Below, piece after piece: positions 26,376 to 33,166 of a stretch of 64,000 bases of DNA (its first letter is position 1; each line of letters begins with the position of its first letter). The stretch comes from Lentisphaeria bacterium. Its GTDB lineage: Bacteria; Verrucomicrobiota; Lentisphaeria; Victivallales; Victivallaceae. The notes under the pieces are model-generated. The model had not been told where the DNA came from. It made no database searches and saw only the letters and a list, made by a program, of their open reading frames with translations. The stretch covers positions 1 through 64,000 of the forward strand of contig JAFVRD010000041.1 in assembly GCA_017504435.1 (NCBI GenBank). Direction: 5' to 3'. The translations under genes were made by a program, and so were the position numbers.

Positions 26376-27420
26376 ATTTCACCTCCACCGGAAGTTTGCT
26401 GTCTACTGAATTTATTTCCGCCATGACCACTGCCAGAGAACTGAACACCGATTCCGGAGTCTGATAACGGTCAGGAGTTACATTGTCCCGGACACAATCG
26501 GTAAAGTATTTCAATTCGCGGTGCCAGCCGGTGGGCAGTGAGGCATCTCCGGTATCCGGGGTTTCGACTTTACCGCAATTCCAGTACAGATGATAGCCGG
26601 AAGCATCAAGTTTCAATGTACCTTTTTCGCAGATGATCTGGAAACTCATCTCAAACGGAACATTGCCGGGAGCGCACCAGCCGCCTTCGGCAGTGATGAA
26701 TTTTTTATCGGCATAATCATAAGAGGTGATAATGTGATCCACTCCGTTGTCGCTGACCAATCCGCGTACACCGGCACTGCGGACGGAAACCGGATTGCCG
26801 AAGAAATAGCAGACCAGATCGGTATCATGAGTGTGCAGATCAAGTGCCGCACCGCCGGACATCTCATCACACATGAACCAGTTGTTCCAGGCATTGCCGT
26901 CCACACTGGGGGAAAGACGGCGGAACAATGCTGATTTCACCGCACCGAGTTTGCCGGAATCAACGATTTCTTTGGCACTGGCATATTCGGGCCAGGCGCG
27001 AACACACATGCCGACGTTGAAAAATTTACCGGCATTTCTGACTGCATCGCGGATGACGGAAATTTCTTCCAGCGTGCGGCAGAGGGGTTTTTCTGAAAAT
27101 ACATGACGACCGGCTTTGAGAGCCGCAAGGATGTATTCGGTATGTTTGGGAGTCGGCACGCAAATGTCGATCATATCAACATCAGCTTTGGCGATCAATT
27201 CCAGAGCGTCTTCATAAACCGCCACTCCGGTCATATCCAGCGGTGCAGAGTTATCTCCGCCGCCGATATTGCCGACAACTTTGCTCACATCTCCGCTGCG
27301 TTTGGCAGCATCAACATCTGCCAATGCCACAACTTTCACTCCCGGCAGAGATTCATAAATGCGCCAGTGGGTGCTGCCCATGAATCCCAGACCGATCAAA
27401 CCGACTTTTACTTCTTTCAT
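26368..27420 (-). CDS. Gfo/Idh/MocA-family oxidoreductase
   Basis: A 350-residue NAD(P)-dependent dehydrogenase. The N-terminal Rossmann motif is GLIGLGFMG, EKPLCRT marks the family lysine, and DLHTHDTDL carries the catalytic-site histidine and aspartate in the C-terminal alpha/beta domain. It acts on a sugar, inositol or related cyclitol; the exact one is unknown. First gene of a two-gene operon with the epimerase and divergent from a PocR-AraC regulator. Confidence 0.9.
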   Translation of the reverse strand: MKEVKVGLIGLGFMGSTHWRIYESLPGVKVVALADVDAAKRSGDVSKVVGNIGGGDNSAPLDMTGVAVYEDALELIAKADVDMIDICVPTPKHTEYILAALKAGRHVFSEKPLCRTLEEISVIRDAVRNAGKFFNVGMCVRAWPEYASAKEIVDSGKLGAVKSALFRRLSPSVDGNAWNNWFMCDEMSGGAALDLHTHDTDLVCYFFGNPVSVRSAGVRGLVSDNGVDHIITSYDYADKKFITAEGGWCAPGNVPFEMSFQIICEKGTLKLDASGYHLYWNCGKVETPDTGDASLPTGWHRELKYFTDCVRDNVTPDRYQTPESVFSSLAVVMAEINSVDSKLPVEVKYV

Positions 27421-27473
27421 AACCGTGACCTTTCATGTTGAAATGGTTATTGCATAAACTGTGTCAGTTGTAT

Positions 27474-27502
27474 ATTATAGTACGGTTCGGTGAAGAAAAC
27501 AA
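27474..27502 (-). promoter_or_regulatory. Promoter of the Gfo-epimerase operon
   Basis: Minus strand TTGTTT (27502-27497), 17 bp, perfect TATAAT (27479-27474). The weak -35 box fits a promoter needing an AraC-type activator. Confidence 0.55.
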
Positions 27503-27590
27503 TGGATTTTCCGGCTTTGTGGTGGATTTTTCAGCAAAATATGCTATTTTATACAAGTATATATCTGATTTCATGGAGAATAAATATATC

Positions 27591-28409
27591 ATGACTGCTC
27601 CGATTTCGCTTGATCTGCTGCTCAGTGATGAAGTTTGCCGTTTGCTGGACAGTTTTGCCGCGGCAATGAAAATCCAAGTGGTCTTTTATTCACGCGACGG
27701 AAAAATATTACGCCGGGGACGTTCATTCAGCAACAGTGCCTACTGCGACGCCATGCAGAAACAGTTTTTTGACAGCGAAAAATGCATCGCGCTGGATAAA
27801 GCCATGCAGAAACGCTCTCTGGAAAGCGGCGAAGTATGTTGTTACCGCTGCCACGCCGGTTTGAATGAATTGATCGCCCCGGTGCGTATTTTCGGTAAAA
27901 TTGCCGGATTCATCATGTTCGGACAATTCCGTACCGATCCGGAACCGCCGCCATTCACCCGCGGATATCCGGAAGTGCAGAAAAATTTTTACGCATTGCC
28001 GTTTTTTGCGCCGGAAGACACCGGCAGTCTGGAAGATATGGCAAAAATTCTGCTGGATTATATCGCCGCCAAAGAGTTGATCTCTGCTCCCGGCAGCTTC
28101 CGTTACCAGAAATTGCTCTACTTTATAGAGGGACATCTGGATGAAAAAATCACCCTCCATCAGGCGGCAAAACATTTGAATATCAGTGATTCATCGCTGA
28201 GTCACTTCCTGCGCGCGGAACACAACACTTCCTTCAAGGAACTGCTCATCTCCAAAAAATTGGATGCCGCAGAAAAAATCCTGCGTACCGATCCGGCAGT
28301 CACGATCGCCGAAGCAGCCCGGCAGGCCGGATTTGATGATCCGCACTACTTTTCCCGTTTGTACCGGAAAAAAAGAGGCGTTGCCCCGTCTGCCAATTTC
28401 CGGCGGTAA
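27591..28409 (+). CDS. AraC-family regulator with PocR sensory domain
   Basis: A 272-residue protein. The N-terminal part (about 1-150) is a PocR-type ligand domain with the cysteine set CCYRCHAGLNELIAPV. The C-terminal AraC DNA-binding domain (about 170-270) has two helix-turn-helices and ends FDDPHYFSRLYRKKRGVAP. PocR activates 1,2-propanediol use in enteric bacteria, and the domain binds small hydrocarbon-like ligands. It is divergent from the Gfo-epimerase operon, its probable target. ATG 27591 follows a GGAGA at a rather long spacing; ATG 27573 is possible. Confidence 0.85.
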   Translation: MTAPISLDLLLSDEVCRLLDSFAAAMKIQVVFYSRDGKILRRGRSFSNSAYCDAMQKQFFDSEKCIALDKAMQKRSLESGEVCCYRCHAGLNELIAPVRIFGKIAGFIMFGQFRTDPEPPPFTRGYPEVQKNFYALPFFAPEDTGSLEDMAKILLDYIAAKELISAPGSFRYQKLLYFIEGHLDEKITLHQAAKHLNISDSSLSHFLRAEHNTSFKELLISKKLDAAEKILRTDPAVTIAEAARQAGFDDPHYFSRLYRKKRGVAPSANFRR

Positions 28410-28454
28410 ATCCTTTTGTTCAATTGTTTAATTCAAAGCCACATTCCCGATAAA

Positions 28455-28498
28455 AAAATATTCAGGAGAAGGAAAATTTTTCTTCCCTTCTCCCGAAT
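28455..28498 (-). terminator. Terminator of the GH71-like operon (probably bidirectional)
   Basis: ATTCaGGAGAAGG (28460-28472) pairs with CCTTCTCCcGAAT (28486-28498), with a run of Ts following on the minus strand. The convergent AraC transcript may also end here. Confidence 0.85.
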
Positions 28499-28558
28499 CA
28501 TCATTTCTTTTCACTTGTCACGGCACAACTGCCGTCCTTAAGCAAAAGAGAGTGTTTT

Positions 28559-31450
28559 TTACAGCGGCCGGAGACTTAATTCACTGATTTCTCCGACAAA
28601 ACCTCTGCCGTCAGCATCCATTCCCACCGACAATGCCTGCGGATAAAGCTGATGTCCGGAACACGGGATCGCCGTTCCGGGGACGCCATTGGTGAATATC
28701 TGCATCGTTTTCTGATCGAACCGGACTTTTATTTCCGCAGTTTCACCGGATTTCAATTTGGTGTGTCCCATTGCTTTGACGACCGGACGGACAGCCGCAT
28801 TGGCACGGTAAAATTCCGCCATCGGTACACCTTTTTTCAGTACCAGCCGGAATCCGGCATGACTGCAGGAAAGCAGAGTGCGGGTACCGTTGACTTTTAC
28901 GGGAGCACACTTCACGGTCAATTCAAAGCCGCTGTACGGATAAATGGTATTCGGCGGGAAAGCGACATTCTGTTTGCCGTTGAATTTCCAGACATATTTT
29001 CCGTTCTCTTTCAAGACCGTTTCCGCCGCACCGTTGTGATTATCATCCAGTTTGCGCATATAGTAGATCGCAATATTTCCATAACCGCCTTCAGCATAGA
29101 AACGCATATGATTGGCGATAGATGCCAAGCCGCCTGCCAGACCGGTAAGCTGATTGCCGCCGCTGTTTTTCATGACTGCACCGAATTCAGGAGAAATGAA
29201 AAACTTTATCGGAGTGAGCAATGCGGCATCACAGGAGACCCGGACCGCTTTTTTATCGGCAAAATCAAATGCGGAAAATTCAGCCTTTTTGCCGGACGGT
29301 TTGAAAATCGTCACCGGAATACTGCGGTAAGTGCGGAATTTTTTATCGATCGCTTCAATAAAATAGACCGACTGAGGCAGAGACGGTGAAGTGATAATTG
29401 AAAACTCCACCTCTTTTTTGCCGGAACTCTCCGGAATGCTTACCGGATAGTTGTTATGCTCAAATATAATGTGGCTCATGCCCTCTCCGGCAACGGCAAA
29501 AATACGTTTTTTCACAATATCTTTGACCTTGATCCTGCCGTCAAAGAGCCGGGTGGAAAATTTCGGAGATGTCAAGCCCAGATTCACGTCGATCTCCGCT
29601 GTATCCAGAGAAGCACGGTCAAATGAGAAAACCATTTTCCGGGAATTCATACTGCTCGGGAAAACTCCGGTGAGATCCCAGCCGTCCGGCTGCTGAATCA
29701 GATATTTTGGTTCTTTCGGATGCCATGCACCGCACTGCAGATTTTTGGCACCGAGAATACGGATCTTGCCGTCAAATTTGATATTGACCCGGGGTTTGGC
29801 AAATGCCGTGATCTTGATGACCACCCGGTCAGATGTTTCGCGGAAACGCGGATCATCATTGTCGATCCAGATCTCCGCGCCGCTGTCCAGAACAGTGACC
29901 TGATTCAGCGGTTCTTCTGAAGAGATTTTGCCATCCACCCGCACTTTACCGTTATCCAGAGGAGTGACCTGCAGTGTGGTGGAACATTTGGCAAGATCGC
30001 GGATCGGATGTTTGAACCACTTGTTATCACCGTTATAATTGGCACGCAACTCAATGGGGGTAAATCCATCAGCAAATGTACGGTCACCGATTTTCAGCTC
30101 AGGAATGAGCAAATGGGAATCCAGTATATCCGCGACTTTGACATTGAAACGCAATTCATCAAGTTTCTGATTATCCAGTTTGCCGTTGAAAGTACGAATG
30201 GTCTTGCCGGAAAGATCTTTCAGCGTCAGTGTGACCGGCAGCATTTCAGCTTTGGCATTGCCGGGACAGGGAACATTGACGATTTCCATATCCAGATTTT
30301 CTCCGGCGACCAGCACGCGCCGGTAAGAAAGAATGACATCCGGAACACTCACATCATCGCCCGGCAGCGGCGGCAGAAGTTTGCCCTGCGCGACACCGGC
30401 AAAGTAACGGATGATGCGGCGGGTGGAGAAACCGTTGGCAAGTGTCGGACGGAAATGGGTGTTTTCATTTTCCTCATCCCACTCCACCAGATTGACAACA
30501 TCAGCTTTGGCTTTCACAGCACTGCCGACTGTACCGCGCAGCATGGAAGTGCCGCCGCAGTTATAGGTATATGAGCCTTTGACATAAAAGTTTTCATGTC
30601 CGACTTTGGTGCCCCATGCCAGCAATTTATTCTTGAACTCATCTTCACTGAGAATACCATTCAGCAGCGGGATCATCACATTTTCAGTAAAAGCCAGGTC
30701 AAAATAGCGGTTTATGTCAAGAGCCGGATAGTTGTAATAGTATCCGTCCACACATCTCAGCCATTTCCGGATGATTTCCGCGAGTTCCTCGACTTCTGCC
30801 GCAGTAATGGTGGTTTTGTTGTTGCCGATGAGATTGCGGGGCAGATTGTGCATGGGCAGAAAAAGGAAAATATCCCCGTATTTGGCGGTCAGAGCTTTTT
30901 TGAGATTGACCCAGTATTCAGGGTCATCCGTTCCGGAGTAGGTGGTGATAACAAATTTGCCGTTGAAACGGTAAACCTGCGGACATTTGATCATTTCATC
31001 CACGATGGGGATGTTTTTTTCCACGGTGAAATTCTTGATGAATTCAGGCAGAATGGTCATGGTATATCCCGGAGTCCCGGAAACAGTAAACAAGTAGGGA
31101 CGGTTTTTGGTGCCGGGGAAGAACGCAAATCCGTCGATCCCGTAATCACGAACCGCACCATGCAGAACTTTCCACACCGCCGGATTGATAAAATTGCCGT
31201 CGTTGAATTTCTGCAGCGACGTATCCTGCATCAGCGGACGGTCAGTCCAGCGATGCAGATAATCATTCCGTTGAGGACCGTATTTAAGCTGGGATCTGGT
31301 AAAAATCGCAGTCCGTCCGGTACGCGGGGCATAATTTTTGCCTTTCTCGGCATACTTTGCCAATACTGCCCTGGCTCCGGCATCCGGAACCGGAGCAGCA
31401 TTTGCCAATACGGCAGCAAAGGCTGTAAGAGTCAATAAAATCCGTTTCAT
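28559..31450 (-). CDS. Secreted GH71/GH99-like glycosidase with LamG-like C-terminus
   Basis: A 963-residue exported protein: signal peptide (MKRILLTLTAF to about residue 19), then a TIM-barrel-like domain (about 40-390) resembling GH71/GH99 enzymes (DGFAFFPG, VDEMIKCPQVY, VNLVEWDE), several beta-sandwich linkers, and a C-terminal LamG/concanavalin-like domain (about 800-963, ending FVGEISELSLRPL). It probably cleaves an alpha-glucan or alpha-mannan outside the cytoplasm; the family is tentative. It follows a small secreted protein gene by 28 bp in the same operon. Confidence 0.65.
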   Translation of the reverse strand: MKRILLTLTAFAAVLANAAPVPDAGARAVLAKYAEKGKNYAPRTGRTAIFTRSQLKYGPQRNDYLHRWTDRPLMQDTSLQKFNDGNFINPAVWKVLHGAVRDYGIDGFAFFPGTKNRPYLFTVSGTPGYTMTILPEFIKNFTVEKNIPIVDEMIKCPQVYRFNGKFVITTYSGTDDPEYWVNLKKALTAKYGDIFLFLPMHNLPRNLIGNNKTTITAAEVEELAEIIRKWLRCVDGYYYNYPALDINRYFDLAFTENVMIPLLNGILSEDEFKNKLLAWGTKVGHENFYVKGSYTYNCGGTSMLRGTVGSAVKAKADVVNLVEWDEENENTHFRPTLANGFSTRRIIRYFAGVAQGKLLPPLPGDDVSVPDVILSYRRVLVAGENLDMEIVNVPCPGNAKAEMLPVTLTLKDLSGKTIRTFNGKLDNQKLDELRFNVKVADILDSHLLIPELKIGDRTFADGFTPIELRANYNGDNKWFKHPIRDLAKCSTTLQVTPLDNGKVRVDGKISSEEPLNQVTVLDSGAEIWIDNDDPRFRETSDRVVIKITAFAKPRVNIKFDGKIRILGAKNLQCGAWHPKEPKYLIQQPDGWDLTGVFPSSMNSRKMVFSFDRASLDTAEIDVNLGLTSPKFSTRLFDGRIKVKDIVKKRIFAVAGEGMSHIIFEHNNYPVSIPESSGKKEVEFSIITSPSLPQSVYFIEAIDKKFRTYRSIPVTIFKPSGKKAEFSAFDFADKKAVRVSCDAALLTPIKFFISPEFGAVMKNSGGNQLTGLAGGLASIANHMRFYAEGGYGNIAIYYMRKLDDNHNGAAETVLKENGKYVWKFNGKQNVAFPPNTIYPYSGFELTVKCAPVKVNGTRTLLSCSHAGFRLVLKKGVPMAEFYRANAAVRPVVKAMGHTKLKSGETAEIKVRFDQKTMQIFTNGVPGTAIPCSGHQLYPQALSVGMDADGRGFVGEISELSLRPL

Positions 31451-31478
31451 TTTCGGTAAATCCCCTGATTATTACAAA

Positions 31479-32042
31479 TTATTTTGCCAGTTTTGCCTGG
31501 AACGTAACGGTCACTTTTTCATCCGTGGTCACATAAAGATTCTGAGACACGATACCGGAACCGTAAAATGTCTGAGCGCAATTTTTACCCTCGGCAGCAC
31601 CGGAAGTAAGCAGTTTGGCGTTTTTTCCGAAACGCCATGCCGCCGGGATAGCACCATTTTTGAGGGTTTCAAAACCGCCGTTCTGGAATCTGGCTCCGGT
31701 GACCTGCACATCATCAATGATGACCGGCACGATATTTTTGGTATTTTTGGAACCGGGGGTGTGGAAAAAAATGGTGACCCGTCCGTCCTCTTCCGGCATG
31801 AAAGAAACGGTGAATTTCTGGTATTCCGCGGTCAATTTTTTATCATCAGAATAAATAAATGCTCTGGTAATACCTTCTTTGACACCTTTAGGAGCCTGAA
31901 CGGCAATTTTCATGCCTTCAGAGAGCTGGATGTCCGCCATGGTAACATCTTTGACTCCGCGGAGGTCCAGCCGGAATGATTCGACAGCATGCGCCGAAAC
32001 GATCCCGGCAAACAAAGCAATAGTCAGTAATACTTTTTTCAT
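31479..32042 (-). CDS. Small secreted CBM-like protein
   Basis: A 187-residue protein with a signal peptide (MKKVLLTIALFAGIVSAHA) and one predicted beta-sandwich resembling carbohydrate-binding modules of the family-4/9 type (the segment IDDVQVTGARFQNGGFE is characteristic of such jelly rolls). It is probably secreted with the GH71-like enzyme encoded next and may bind the same glycan. ATG 32042 is chosen because a signal peptide and an AAGGAG follow at once; upstream reading would cross the promoter. Confidence 0.7.
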   Translation of the reverse strand: MKKVLLTIALFAGIVSAHAVESFRLDLRGVKDVTMADIQLSEGMKIAVQAPKGVKEGITRAFIYSDDKKLTAEYQKFTVSFMPEEDGRVTIFFHTPGSKNTKNIVPVIIDDVQVTGARFQNGGFETLKNGAIPAAWRFGKNAKLLTSGAAEGKNCAQTFYGSGIVSQNLYVTTDEKVTVTFQAKLAK

Positions 32043-32103
32043 GATTTTCTCCTTTTGAATTTTTGTGAATACCTTAAGTGGCAGAATTCCCGCCTTCGCA
32101 TTT

Positions 32104-32132
32104 AGTATACCGCATAAAAGGCAAAAAAGCAA
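32104..32132 (-). promoter_or_regulatory. Promoter of the secreted CBM-GH71 operon
   Basis: Minus strand TTGCTT (32132-32127), 17 bp, TATACT (32109-32104). Confidence 0.6.
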
Positions 32133-32153
32133 TGGCAGAAGTGACATTGTATA

Positions 32154-32167
32154 TGACAATTTTGTCA
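32154..32167. promoter_or_regulatory. Inverted repeat, possible operator
   Basis: TGACAA-TT-TTGTCA lies between the divergent promoters of the CBM-GH71 operon and the cupin-AraC gene, upstream of both. Confidence 0.4.
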
Positions 32168-32185
32168 AAATCGTCCAAAACACAC

Positions 32186-32214
32186 TTGCAATAACACATG
32201 CCGGCATGTATTGT
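32186..32214 (+). promoter_or_regulatory. Promoter of cupin-AraC gene with embedded palindrome
   Basis: TTGCAA (32186-32191), 17 bp, TATTGT (32209-32214). The spacer holds a perfect 14-bp palindrome ACATGCCGGCATGT (32196-32209), placed to block RNA polymerase when bound. Confidence 0.55.
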
Positions 32215-32278
32215 ATAAAGCGGAGGTTCTGCGGAAATTCCGACTGGATCTTTTCACAACCAAATGGGACGGCAATAA

Positions 32279-33163
32279 ATGAAAACATCTGCACTGGAAC
32301 TGCTGCCGGCATATTCTTTTTCCGGAGAAGGCCTGCCGGAAACTCCGCCGATGCTGGTAAAGAATTTGAAAATATACTACTCTTCAGAAAAAAACTGGAG
32401 TTTATCCAATCAGTATTTCTGTCATGAAAACTATGTGTTGAGACTGCTTATTTCCGGTAAACGCACCATCTCAGTCGGAGAAGTTGAAGTCAGGATGTCT
32501 CCCGGAGATGCCGTGATCATACCGCCGTTCACCCGTCATGCGGTGACCGACAGGAATGTTGAACCGTTTGAAGAGCTGAAAGCCAGTTTCCGGCTCTCTC
32601 CGGATGAATCGCGTCTGAAAGAAATTTCCGGACTCCGCTTCAGGATGAAAAAAGAGCTGCAGAAAAAATTTTTTGAAGCTGCCGGCAATTTCCAGAGCTG
32701 GAGCACCGGCAACGCCGCCGCCGGAGAAATTTGTGTGTGTAATTTTGCCATTTTGCTGCGGCTGATCGTGTCAGGAATATTTGAAGAAATGCCGCGGGAA
32801 CTGCATTCCCCCCGGGATGACCGGCGATTGGCACGGATCGTAGAGTATCTGGCGGCAAACCGCAACCACAATGTGACTTTGAAAGAACTTTCGCAGGTAA
32901 TGAATCTCTCCGGCAGTACCATCCGGCAGCTTTTCAAACGCAAAATGAAAACCTCTCTGGGGCGCTATGAATTGACCAGGAGATTGAAATCCGGTGCGGA
33001 GATGCTCCGTTCCAGTGATATGACCGCCAATGAGATCGCACCTCTGGTCGGATTTGATTCAGCAAGCAGCTTTCTGCGGGCATTGCGCCGGGAAATCGGC
33101 ATGACCAGCCGTCAGCTGCGCAACCGGGATACTGCAGAAATATCAAAAAACAGGAGTCCATAA
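32279..33163 (+). CDS. AraC-family regulator with cupin sensor domain
   Basis: A 294-residue protein. The N-terminal cupin domain (about 45-110) includes MSPGDAVIIPPFTRH; the C-terminal AraC domain (about 185-285) has two helix-turn-helices. Such proteins usually sense sugars. It sits between the divergent CBM-GH71 operon and the AAC(3) fusion gene 3 bp downstream, so it may control both. Activity on the palindrome in its own promoter would give autoregulation. Confidence 0.85.
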   Translation: MKTSALELLPAYSFSGEGLPETPPMLVKNLKIYYSSEKNWSLSNQYFCHENYVLRLLISGKRTISVGEVEVRMSPGDAVIIPPFTRHAVTDRNVEPFEELKASFRLSPDESRLKEISGLRFRMKKELQKKFFEAAGNFQSWSTGNAAAGEICVCNFAILLRLIVSGIFEEMPRELHSPRDDRRLARIVEYLAANRNHNVTLKELSQVMNLSGSTIRQLFKRKMKTSLGRYELTRRLKSGAEMLRSSDMTANEIAPLVGFDSASSFLRALRREIGMTSRQLRNRDTAEISKNRSP

Positions 33164-33166
33164 AAA

